Made by a program: the position numbers and the translations under genes. From Acidobacteriota bacterium (lineage in GTDB: Bacteria > Acidobacteriota > Vicinamibacteria > Vicinamibacterales > CAVVIG01): a stretch of DNA of 20,365 nucleotides. Numbering within the stretch: position 1 is the first letter of the stretch; every line of letters starts with the position of its first letter. The stretch spans positions 1-20,365 of the forward strand of contig JACPZV010000116.1 in the NCBI GenBank assembly GCA_016195295.1, read 5' to 3'. The notes below the pieces were generated by a model that worked only from the letters and a program-made list of their open reading frames with translations, made no database searches and was not told the origin of the DNA. This document shows positions 6,655-13,531 of this stretch, piece by piece.

Positions 6655-7981
6655 GCTGGAGATTGTAGTCCACTTGCGCGGCGGCCAGCATCGGGAATTC
6701 CGAGTCGATGGTGAATCGCAACTGTGCGTGCGCCGCGCGCAGCGCGCGCTCGACGTCGCCGGCGCCCTCGGCCCGCGCGAAGATGAACCCGAGATAGCTC
6801 GCGCCCTCGGGCAGGGGCACCAGTCGCTGATCCATCTTCGCCGTCACGCGGAGATCGGTGATCCGCGGGACGCTCCGCGCGGCGTCCAGGCCGTCGACGC
6901 CGCGCAGGATGCCGCGTCGCGGAATCGGGATCATCATCACGCCCGAAGCTGCCGCTTCGCGCACCCAGCCGTCGGGTGACTCGCCCAGCGCATGCCGCAA
7001 CAGCAGCTCTTCCAGCGATGCCCGTCCCCTTTTTTCAAACTGCAGCGCGCGGGCGCAGAGACCGCCGATCGGCCGCGCCGCCACCTCGAGGACGAACACG
7101 GCGGCGTGCCCCGAGCCAGTCGAGGGGCTCACGCGGCATTCGGCGTGAACGGGACCGTGGCGCAGGCCAATCGCCTCCGCCGCACGCGAGACGCCGCGCA
7201 CGATCGCATCCTGCACTTCCGATGACACTGATGGCGGCGTGACGTAGATCGTTTCTTCGAAGAACGGACCGTCGAGCGGATCCGGCTTGTCGAAGATCGC
7301 CAGCGTGTGAAGCGCGCCGTGGTGCATCAATCCTTCAACCGCGTACTCGCGGCCTGGAATGAATCCTTCGACGAGCGCGCTGTCGTGCGCCTCGTTGCGT
7401 TCGGCGCGGATATCAGGCGACGCCAGGAGCGCGCGCAGGCGCTCGACGCACGCGGCGAACGTCGCCGGATCGTCGGCGCGCATCACGCCACGGCTACCGG
7501 AGAGCGAGACGGGCTTGACGATGCACGGATACGACAAGGGCTGAGGGCTGAGGGCTGAGGGCTGGGAGAGAAGGGCTGAGGGCTGAGAGCTGAGGGTGAA
7601 GGGCAGGAACCACGGCACAGGAAGTCCCGCGTCGCGCAATCGCTCGCGCGTGAGCTGTTTGTGCCGCGCGACCGCGGCGGCCTCGGCGGGATGCCACGGC
7701 AACCCTAGCGCGTGCGTGACGCGCGCGGCGATCACGGTGGGCCGATCGCCCACCGCGAGTACCCCGTCAATCGGGCGTGCTCGCGCCGCGTCGAGGATCG
7801 CGTCGACCGAGGCGTCCTCCTCATGGAAGCGGATCGGAATCGCCGCGTCCCGCCACGGGTCGTCCAGCATGCCGCAGCGGTCGGTCGCAAAGACGAGCTC
7901 CACGCCGAGCCGCTCGGCCGCGTCGCCAAACGCGCGTGTCTGATAGCCAGTCGTGGTCGCCAGAAGCAAAAGACGTTTCAT
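6647..7981 (-). CDS. ATP-grasp ligase, L-amino-acid-ligase / carnosine-synthase-like
   Basis: Starting at ATG 7981 the protein has 444 residues. An earlier in-frame start (8035) would add 18 residues made only of repeat sequence and is rejected. The N-terminal Rossmann-like domain (MKRLLLLATTTGYQT, to about 100) precedes HKQLTRERLRDAGLPVPWF, the ATP-grasp Lys156 in YPCIVKPVSLSGSRG, an EGFIPGREYAVEG segment (205-217), and the metal/ATP site around Glu281, Glu299 and Arg303 (EVAARPIGG). A C-terminal domain (about 345-444) resembles the tail of bacterial L-amino-acid ligases. Such enzymes join carboxylates to amines with ATP, often making dipeptides. The substrate is unknown. Two repeat insertions lie in frame: heptamers (residues 131-150) and a short SPSTGSG element (285-291). 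It lies 85 bases after the radical SAM gene and overlaps yggX, so one operon is likely. Confidence 0.85.
   Translation of the reverse strand: MKRLLLLATTTGYQTRAFGDAAERLGVELVFATDRCGMLDDPWRDAAIPIRFHEEDASVDAILDAARARPIDGVLAVGDRPTVIAARVTHALGLPWHPAEAAAVARHKQLTRERLRDAGLPVPWFLPFTLSSQPSALLSQPSALSPQPLSYPCIVKPVSLSGSRGVMRADDPATFAACVERLRALLASPDIRAERNEAHDSALVEGFIPGREYAVEGLMHHGALHTLAIFDKPDPLDGPFFEETIYVTPPSVSSEVQDAIVRGVSRAAEAIGLRHGPVHAECRVSPSTGSGHAAVFVLEVAARPIGGLCARALQFEKRGRASLEELLLRHALGESPDGWVREAAASGVMMIPIPRRGILRGVDGLDAARSVPRITDLRVTAKMDQRLVPLPEGASYLGFIFARAEGAGDVERALRAAHAQLRFTIDSEFPMLAAAQVDYNLQHG
7107..7128. repeat. Short GCCCCGAGCC...GTCGAGGGGC repeat in coding sequence
   Basis: The second copy of the motif also seen at 3558-3582. 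It carries GCCCC/GGGGC arms around a GAGCC-GTCGA core. Similar GCCCTGAGC..GTCGAAGGGC elements are widespread in bacteria. Here it encodes SPSTGSG on the minus strand inside the ATP-grasp domain, between strands carrying Glu281 and Glu299. Confidence 0.7.
7538..7607. repeat. Heptanucleotide array inside the ATP-grasp gene
   Basis: Ten consecutive 7-base units, mostly GGGCTGA with variants (GGGCTGG, GAGAGAA, GAGCTGA, GGGTGAA, GGGCAGG), lie in phase. Because 21 bases equal seven codons, the minus-strand product is a seven-residue periodic Ser/Gln/Pro/Ala/Leu segment (SQPSALS type, residues about 129-150). It separates the N-terminal domain from the ATP-binding strand YPCIVKP. Confidence 0.9.
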
Positions 7982-8054
7982 GGCTGATGGCTGAGGGCTG
8001 ATGGAATGGCCGATGGACGGAGGTCGCTCCGCCATCAGCCCTTAGCCATCAGCC
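7982..8054. repeat. 23-base inverted repeat of heptamer units before the ATP-grasp gene
   Basis: Bases 7982-8004 and 8032-8054 are inverted copies that differ at one position. Both are made of 7-base units (GGCTGAT, GGCTGAG and relatives). The element fills the spacer between the true stop of the radical SAM gene and the ATP-grasp start, and abuts that start codon directly. No Shine-Dalgarno site is visible there, so the structure may affect translation of the ATP-grasp gene. Confidence 0.75.
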
Positions 8055-8066
8055 CTCAGCCCTTCT

Positions 8067-9497
8067 TCATACCAGAGCCACCTGCTCCGGATTCGGCTCG
8101 GCTCAACAGTACCAGGGCTCGTTGAGGTACGGCACCGTCGCCCGATCGCGGGCCGGACGCGTCCGGTCGGCCGCCGGCGGCAGCCCCGCCCGCTCGCGCG
8201 CCAGAGAACGGATCTCCGAGAAGACGGCGCGTCGATTCGCGTTCAGCCGCATCCCGACGATCGCCGTCACCTCGCGGTGGAGCTCATCGACGCGTGGATC
8301 CGGATGCGACCAGCGGTACGTCAGCGTCGCTGGATCGAACCGACCGACGTGACGCCGCATCTCGTCCAGTTCGAGCAGCCGCGAACCTTCGGGGACGAGC
8401 AGCCGGATTGCAAGCTGAATCGGCGCGACGTGATCGATGAGACCCAGGCCGGCGATCGCGTCGAGCAGCTCGCAGAACGACTCCAGCGTGAGCCACGGGT
8501 GAAACGCGACGAACGTGGGAACGAGGGTGAGGCGCGCGCCGCGGCACAGCGCCACGGCCTCGACGAAGTCCGCGCGCGTGTGCCCCTTCTCGAGGATCGC
8601 GAGGACGCGATCGTCGATGGACTCGACGGCGCTCGTCACGAACGCGCACCCGGTGTCCGCCAGCCGCGGCAGCAGATCGCGGTGGCGAAGCAAATGTTCG
8701 ATCTTGATCGTCACGTCGTAACTCATCGACGGATGCGCCGCGTGCAATGCACAGACGAGGCGCATCGCGTGCGTGGGGCCGTTGAAAAAATCCGGATCGC
8801 CGAACGTAATGTGACCGGCGCCGGCCGCGACTTGCGCCGCGACGTCCGCCAGCACGACGTCGGGCTGCACGACGCGGAACTGGCCGTTGTAAATCGGGAC
8901 GACCGGACAATGACGGCACAGATGCCGGCACCCGCGACTGGCTTCCGTGTAGCCGACGAGCCGCCGCCAGCCGTCCGGCATCTGCAGTGTCGCGTATTTC
9001 GAGAGCGGCGGGAGCCCCGTGCGGTCCGGGACGAGAAACCGCAACCGTGGAAGCTGCGCGCCGGGTCCAAAAGGACCCGGCCTACTTGTCGACGACAATC
9101 GGATGTAGGGCGGGTCCTTTGGACCCGCCACGAGCTTCCGCGCGATCGCGGCGAGAGCCGCTTCGAACTCACCGCCCAGCAAGTCGTCAACGCCGAGCGA
9201 GCGGAGCCATTCAGCGTTCAGCGGCGCGTAGAGCCCGAACGCACAGATCCGCGCGCCGGCGTTCAGCTGGCGCGCTTTGCGAATGATCGGTTCGGCGAGA
9301 CGCGTCGCCGTGTGCATCGGCAGATGGAACGCGATGAGATCCGCCGACACGAGGGTCGCGTCCCGCAGCCGAGCGTTGTCCTTGGCCGCATCGATCGACG
9401 TGACGCTCCAGCCGGCCTCGCGCAGCCACGCGGCCGCGGACGCAAGCCCGAACGGCTGACGACCCATTTCGTACGTACTGATAAGGACGCTGCGCAT
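8067..9497 (-). CDS. CUAEP-tail radical SAM selenoprotein (TGA read as selenocysteine)
   Basis: From ATG 9497, residues 1-120 form a B12-binding-like Rossmann domain (SVLISTYEMG, ADLIAFHLPMHTAT, GVDDLLGGE). The radical SAM core then carries Cys190, Cys194 and Cys197 (GCRHLCRHC) for the [4Fe-4S] cluster and TFGDPDFFNG at 231-240. Conventional reading stops at TGA 8103-8105 after PYLNEPWYC. Reading that TGA as Sec gives Cys464-Sec465-Ala-Glu-Pro, then eight more residues (NPEQVALV) and TGA at 8067-8069, for 476 residues. This exact CUAEP tail defines a known family whose members have CUAEP or CCAEP there, and a SECIS-like hairpin follows. The reaction catalysed is not known to me. Two GTAG repeats encode residues 123-147, the linker between the domains. 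An ATP-grasp gene follows and a peptide transporter is divergent. Confidence 0.9.
8072..8105 (-). promoter_or_regulatory. Selenocysteine TGA codon with bacterial SECIS-like hairpin
   Basis: On the minus strand, TGA (8103-8105) is followed by 12 bases and then a 7-bp stem, CCGGAGC (8084-8090) with GCTCTGG (8072-8078), containing one G-U pair. The loop is AGGUG (8079-8083). The loop begins 19 bases after the TGA, close to the 17 bases in E. coli fdhF, and shares its GGU core, which SelB recognises in known bacterial SECIS elements. An outer pairing of GAGCC with GGCTC could extend or compete with it. Confidence 0.8.
9060..9129. repeat. Two GTAG hairpin repeats inside the radical SAM gene
   Basis: An inverted copy (9060-9085, GCCGGGTCC/GGACCCGGC stem, ending CCTAC) and a direct copy (9105-9129, GTAGGGCGGGTCC, loop shortened by one T) lie tail to tail, 19 bases apart. 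On the coding strand they give SRPGPFGPGA and VAGPKDPPYI, with no stop codon. They match the intergenic copies closely, so they are repeat insertions tolerated in an interdomain linker. Confidence 0.88.
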
Positions 9498-9547
9498 GTC
9501 TTCGTGTACTCGCGGAACGCAACAACCATTGTATTCTTGCCGCCACC

Positions 9548-11014
9548 ATGGACGACCGCTCCTTCTTCGGCCACCCGCGCGGCCTCTCCACGCTCTTCTT
9601 CACGGAGATGTGGGAGCGGTTCAGCTACTACGGCATGCGCGCGCTGCTCATCTTGTTCATGACGGCGCCAGTCGCCGCGGGCGGACTTGGATTCGACACG
9701 GGCGTCGCGGGCGCCGTCTACGGCTTGTACACCTCGATGGTGTACATGGCGACGCTGCCCGGCGGCTGGATCGCCGATCGACTGATCGGCCAGCGCCGCG
9801 CCGTGCTCTACGGCGGCATCATCATCGCGTGCGGTCACTTCAGCATGGCGTTTCCGTCGGTGACGACGTTCTATCTCGGGCTGACGTTGATCGTCGCCGG
9901 CACGGGTCTGCTGAAAGGCAACGCCGCCGTGATCGTCGGCGCGCTCTACGGACCGGACGACAGCCGCCGCGACGCCGGCTTCTCGATCTACTACATGGGC
10001 ATCAATCTCGGCGCGTTCATCGCGCCGCTGGTGTGCGGCTACCTCGGCCAGCGCATCAACTGGCACATCGGGTTCGGCGCCGCCGGCATCGGCATGGTGT
10101 GCGGGTTGATTCAGTACACCGCCGGCGGCAAGTACCTCGGCGAGGCCGGCCTTCATCCGGCGCCCGCGAAATCGCCTGAAGCCGCGGCGCAGCTGCAATC
10201 GCGCGCGCAGATGTTCGGCGGCCTTGCGCTCGTGGCGGTCGTCGCGCTTGCCTTCGGCATGTACACCGGCATGCTCCCGATCACCGCGAAGGAGATCGCC
10301 GACGCCGCCGGCTACGGCCTCCTGCTCATCGTCGTCGCCTTCTTCGGCTGGCTCTTTCTCAGCAGCGACTGGACGCCGTCGGAGCGCCGCAGGCTCTATG
10401 CGATTGCGGTGTTGTTCGTGGCGTCCGCGATCTTCTGGTCGGAGTTCGAGCAGGCGGGGTCGACGCTGAACCTGTTCGGGGATCGCGCGACGCGAACGGA
10501 AGTGTTCGGGTGGCAATTCCCGAGCAGCTATTTCCAGTCGCTGCAACCGCTCTTCATCATCACGTTCGCGCCCGTGTTCGCGTGGGTCTGGATACGCCTC
10601 GGCCGCCGCGAGCCGTCGAGCCCGGCGAAGTTCGGACTGGGTCTGCTGTTCGTCGGCGCCGGGTTCGCCATTCTCGTCGTGGCGTCCTCGCTGGCGGCCG
10701 ACGGCGTGAAAGTGGCGCCCTGGTGGCTCGTCGTCACCTATCTGCTACACACCTACGGGGAGCTGTCGCTCAGTCCGGTTGGCTTGAGCGCGACGACCAA
10801 GCTCGCGCCGGTGCGCGTCGTCGGGTTGATGATGGGCGTGTTCTATCTCGCCATCTCGGTCGGCAACTTCATCGGCGGACGCCTGTCGTCGCTCTACGGC
10901 TCGATGCCCTTGCCGAATCTGTTCGGCGCGATCGCCGCCGTCGGTATAGCCGCCGGCATCGTGATGTTCGCGCTGACTTTGCCCATTAAGAGATTGATGG
11001 GTGATGTGAAATAG
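9548..11014 (+). CDS. POT/PTR-family proton-coupled peptide transporter
   Basis: The 488-residue integral membrane protein carries the proton-coupled oligopeptide transporter signature ExxERFxYY at 20-28 (EMWERFSYY), the YMATLPGGWIADR motif, FYLGLTLIVAGTGLLKGN in part, and FSIYYMGINLGAFIAPL. The membrane segments fit the 12-14 helix MFS fold. Family members import di- and tripeptides with protons, and some move nitrate or other small solutes. The closing region SLSPVGLSATTKLAP is also typical. Start ATG 9548 is used because the conserved N-terminus begins there, although no good ribosome site is visible. It is divergent from the radical SAM gene across only 50 bases, so the two may share a control region. 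Fate in peptide uptake or export here is inferred. Confidence 0.93.
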   Translation: MDDRSFFGHPRGLSTLFFTEMWERFSYYGMRALLILFMTAPVAAGGLGFDTGVAGAVYGLYTSMVYMATLPGGWIADRLIGQRRAVLYGGIIIACGHFSMAFPSVTTFYLGLTLIVAGTGLLKGNAAVIVGALYGPDDSRRDAGFSIYYMGINLGAFIAPLVCGYLGQRINWHIGFGAAGIGMVCGLIQYTAGGKYLGEAGLHPAPAKSPEAAAQLQSRAQMFGGLALVAVVALAFGMYTGMLPITAKEIADAAGYGLLLIVVAFFGWLFLSSDWTPSERRRLYAIAVLFVASAIFWSEFEQAGSTLNLFGDRATRTEVFGWQFPSSYFQSLQPLFIITFAPVFAWVWIRLGRREPSSPAKFGLGLLFVGAGFAILVVASSLAADGVKVAPWWLVVTYLLHTYGELSLSPVGLSATTKLAPVRVVGLMMGVFYLAISVGNFIGGRLSSLYGSMPLPNLFGAIAAVGIAAGIVMFALTLPIKRLMGDVK

Positions 11015-11017
11015 ATC

Positions 11018-11134
11018 TGGCGGGTCCGAAAGGACCCGCCAGACAAGTCGGTACGTGGGTACGTAGGCGGGGTCCGTTTGGACCCAGCACCGCCCGATAG
11101 TCGATACGTAGGCCGGGTCCGTTTGGACCCGGCA
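11018..11134. repeat. Cluster of three GGGTCC hairpin repeats
   Basis: Copies lie at 11018-11043 (lacking GTAG), 11063-11089 (GTAGGCGGGGTCC, imperfect) and 11108-11134 (GTAGGCCGGGTCC). Flanking TACGTAGG words also repeat, suggesting the units spread with neighbouring bases. The last copy ends 7 bases before the ATG of the phosphoesterase gene, leaving no room for a normal ribosome site. Confidence 0.85.
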
Positions 11135-11141
11135 CGCTTCT

Positions 11142-11891
11142 ATGCCGCTTGACGAGTATCGACGCAAACGCGATTTCAAGAAAACGCCCGAACCCGAAGG
11201 TAGGGTCACGGGCGCGAAACGCCGGGAGCGATTCTTCTGCGTGCAGAAGCACCTCGCCAGTCATCTCCATTACGACCTTCGGCTCGAACACAACGGCGTG
11301 CTGCTGTCGTGGGCGGTACCCAAAGGACCGTCGCTCGATCCGAAAACGAAGCGGCTCGCCATGCACGTCGAGGATCATCCCGTTGAGTACGGCGAGTTCG
11401 AAGGCGTGATCCCCAAAGGCTACGGCGCCGGCATCGTCATGCTCTGGGACCGCGGCACGTGGACACCCGAAGTCGACGATGTTGATGTCGCGCTGAAGAA
11501 GGGCGACCTGAAGTTCACGCTGAACGGCTACAAGCTGAAGGGATCGTGGGTCCTGGTGAAGACAAGCGGACACTACGCCGGCGCGCGCGGCGGACTCCGG
11601 GGGACGGGGGCCCCCGGATCAAACGTCGGCCGCACCTGGTTGCTCATCAAACATCGTGACGACTGGTCCGGCGAGCTCGACATCACCGAGTTCGCGCCAC
11701 GAAGCGTGAAGAGCGACAGCGACTTCGATGAGATCCTCGCCGAGGACTCCCCCGCCATCTGGCAGACCAACCGGCCCGCCAAAGGCGGCGACACCGGTGC
11801 CATGTTCGCGGAGATCATCGAGCGCGCGGCCAAGCTGAAGGCCGCACGACGTACGACGCAGAACTCGCGGAAACCGCGGAGAAAGAAGTAA
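11142..11891 (+). CDS. Stand-alone LigD-type DNA 3'-phosphoesterase
   Basis: The phosphoesterase domain of bacterial DNA ligase D trims 3' ends (3'-ribonucleotides, 3'-phosphates) during non-homologous end joining. Here it is a separate 249-residue protein with no ligase or polymerase domain. The catalytic set lines up with that of Pseudomonas LigD at a constant offset of five: His37, His43, Asp45, Arg47, His79 and Tyr83 (KHLASHLHYDLR and VEDHPVEYG). GVIPKGYGAG and KGSWVLVKT support the fold. A Gly-rich insertion at about residues 146-158 (GARGGLRGTGAPG) comes from a GC palindromic stretch near 11595-11625. The basic tail (KLKAARR...RKPRRKK) may help DNA binding. The start abuts a repeat and lacks a clear ribosome site. 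No Ku or ligase gene is in the window. Confidence 0.9.
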   Translation: MPLDEYRRKRDFKKTPEPEGRVTGAKRRERFFCVQKHLASHLHYDLRLEHNGVLLSWAVPKGPSLDPKTKRLAMHVEDHPVEYGEFEGVIPKGYGAGIVMLWDRGTWTPEVDDVDVALKKGDLKFTLNGYKLKGSWVLVKTSGHYAGARGGLRGTGAPGSNVGRTWLLIKHRDDWSGELDITEFAPRSVKSDSDFDEILAEDSPAIWQTNRPAKGGDTGAMFAEIIERAAKLKAARRTTQNSRKPRRKK

Positions 11892-11919
11892 GCTCCGCGC
11901 GCTCTGCGTTTGAATGTCT

Positions 11920-12755
11920 TCACGCGTCGCCGAGCAATCGCCTGGAGAGGATGCTCCAGATCGCGTAGGCGAGGCGCGGACGGTTGTGTCTCGCGATTTC
12001 GCTCGTCCAGAACTCGCCGCCGACCACTTCGCAATGCGCGGGGAGCTTGCCGGGGACGAGCGGCTCTTTGTGTTCGACGGCGTAGCGCTCGAGGGCTTCT
12101 TTCGACGGCCCCCTGACGTTGGTGATGACGACGTCGATTTTGCGTCGAATCGTGTCCTCGATTCTCGTCACGGCGTCCGCAGCCGTGAAGCCTGCCATGC
12201 CGCGTCCCTCGGTGAGGAGATTCGTAATCAGGATGATCGGGCCCTTCATGCGCGAGAGCGCATCCGCCACGCCATCCACGAGAAAGATCGGCATCAGGCT
12301 CGTATAGAAGCTGCCGGGACCGATGATCGCGGCGTCGAACTCGGTGATCGCCTGGGCAACGGCCGGATGGATCGACACCGGGGGCGCGAGCCAGACTTTC
12401 TGCACGAGCCGGCCCGACGTCTGCCCGGCGTCCACCTCAACTTCGCCGCGCGTCGCCGCAGCAGGTTGCCGCCCGTGTGACCGCCCAGGCGCGCGTGCTC
12501 GAGCGTCGGCAGCCGCGCGAGCAGCACGCGGCGCGCCTCGCGCGGTTTGCGTGACAGCGCGAGCGCGCACTTGAGAATGTCGCCAGGCGGCAGCACGCCC
12601 AGCTCGTCACGCAGTTGACCCGAGCTGCCGCCGCTGTCGAACATCGTGACGACGGCGTTGAGGTGCAGCCACGGATTGTTCTTCAACCCGCCGAGCAGAC
12701 TCGGGAGCCCGGTGCCGCCGCCGAAACATCCGACGTTCACCTGACGTAAACGCAC
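11920..12755 (-). pseudogene. yvcK: YvcK/GlmR-type gluconeogenesis factor, internal loss and frameshift
   Basis: YvcK (GlmR, CofD-like fold) proteins bind UDP-sugars and adjust cell-wall precursor supply in other bacteria. From GTG 12755 the first frame gives NVGCFGGGTGLPSLLGGLK, TMFDSGGSSGQLRDELGVLPPGDILKC in part, and LGGHTGGNLL, all family hallmarks. At 12450-12459 the frame changes and resumes with RGEVEVDAGQT, then FDAAIIGPGSFYTSLMPIFLV in part, ITNLLTEG.GM and the C-terminus to TGA 11920. The conserved middle region between GGNLL and RGEVEVDAG (an estimated 45-50 residues) is absent. A normal product of about 320 residues therefore cannot be made. It could be a real deletion or an assembly collapse. 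It is divergent from the nucleotidyltransferase-like gene and convergent with the phosphoesterase gene. Confidence 0.82.
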
Positions 12756-12766
12756 TCAGGACATTC

Positions 12767-12772
12767 TATACA
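12767..12772 (+). promoter_or_regulatory. Possible -10 element TATACA
   Basis: TATACA (extended to TATACAAT) stands out in the 17-base gap between the divergent yvcK and nucleotidyltransferase-like starts. No good -35 lies 17 bases upstream. If real, transcription would start near 12779-12782, close to the second in-frame ATG (12782), suggesting a leaderless or nearly leaderless message. Confidence 0.3.
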
Positions 12773-13531
12773 ATGAGGAATATGTCCATCCCCGACGCGG
12801 TTCGGACGCTGCAGCGCGACCTCGGCGCGATCTTCGGACCGCGCTTGCAGTCGCTGGCGATGTACGGTCAGCGCGCGCGCGAGTCGCACGGCGGCGCGCA
12901 CGATCATCAGGACGGCCACGCGCACGATCATCACGTCTCACTCATCCAGACGATGGCGGTCGTGGACGCGCTGACAGGCGACGACTTGCGGGCTTGCGCC
13001 GTGCGCGTCGGCGCCTGGCACGACGACGGTCTCGCCACACCGCTGCTCGTCGTCTCGAGCGAGCTCGATCGATCGCCCGACTCGTTCCCGCTGGAGTTCG
13101 GCGCCATCCAGGCCGATCACGTCGTCGTCTCTGGCGCGAATCCATTCGCGGCGCTCACAGTGGACCCCGCCGACGTCCGGCGCGCGTGCGAACACCAGGC
13201 GCGCAGCCACCTGGTGCACTTGCGCGAAGGTTTTCTCGAGACGCGTGGACGCGCGGACGCGCTCGCGGTGTTGATCGTCTCGTCGGCGGCGCCGTTCGCC
13301 GCGTTGGTGATGAGCGTCGCGCGCCTGGAAGGCCACCCGGCGTCGGACGCCGCGGCCGCGGGCCGCCACGCGGAGCGCACGCTCGGCGTCGCCGGCAGCG
13401 CGATCACCGACGTCGTGCAGCTCGTGGGCGTGCGCGAGATCTCGTCCGCTGACGCGCTGCGCCTCTTCCCGCCGTATCTCGACGCCGTCGAGCGACTCGT
13501 GAAGTACGTCGACGGGTGGAGCGGGAAGTGA
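12773..13531 (+). CDS. Nucleotidyltransferase-like protein with histidine-rich insert
   Basis: The 252-residue protein (or 249 from ATG 12782) begins like a minimal nucleotidyltransferase: LQRDLGAIFGPRLQSLAMYGQRAR. The later pattern (VVDALTGDDLRA, TPLLVVSSELDRSPDSFPLEFGAIQ in part, HVVVSGANPFAALTVD) matches a family I recognise only loosely as nucleotidyltransferase-domain proteins encoded beside TPM and LemA genes. Between the YG motif (31-32) and the position where the catalytic acidic pair normally lies is a metal-binding-looking segment, HGGAHDHQDGHAHDHH (39-54). Catalytic residues may thus be displaced or lost, and activity is unproven. The C-terminal half is helical. Its TGA stop overlaps the GTG start of the TPM gene, so the two are probably translated together. 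Confidence 0.6.
   Translation: MRNMSIPDAVRTLQRDLGAIFGPRLQSLAMYGQRARESHGGAHDHQDGHAHDHHVSLIQTMAVVDALTGDDLRACAVRVGAWHDDGLATPLLVVSSELDRSPDSFPLEFGAIQADHVVVSGANPFAALTVDPADVRRACEHQARSHLVHLREGFLETRGRADALAVLIVSSAAPFAALVMSVARLEGHPASDAAAAGRHAERTLGVAGSAITDVVQLVGVREISSADALRLFPPYLDAVERLVKYVDGWSGK

Noticed and set aside
7538..7607. CRISPR array
   Set aside because: Units are 7 bases with no spacers, and no cas genes are present.
9498..9547. Divergent promoter between the radical SAM and POT genes
   Set aside because: A TATTCT word near 9535 is too close to the POT start and has no partner hexamer, so no site was annotated.
13529..13531. Second selenocysteine TGA at the end of the nucleotidyltransferase-like gene
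   Set aside because: Continuing in frame gives no conserved motif, and the TGA sits in a normal GTGA start-stop overlap with the next gene.
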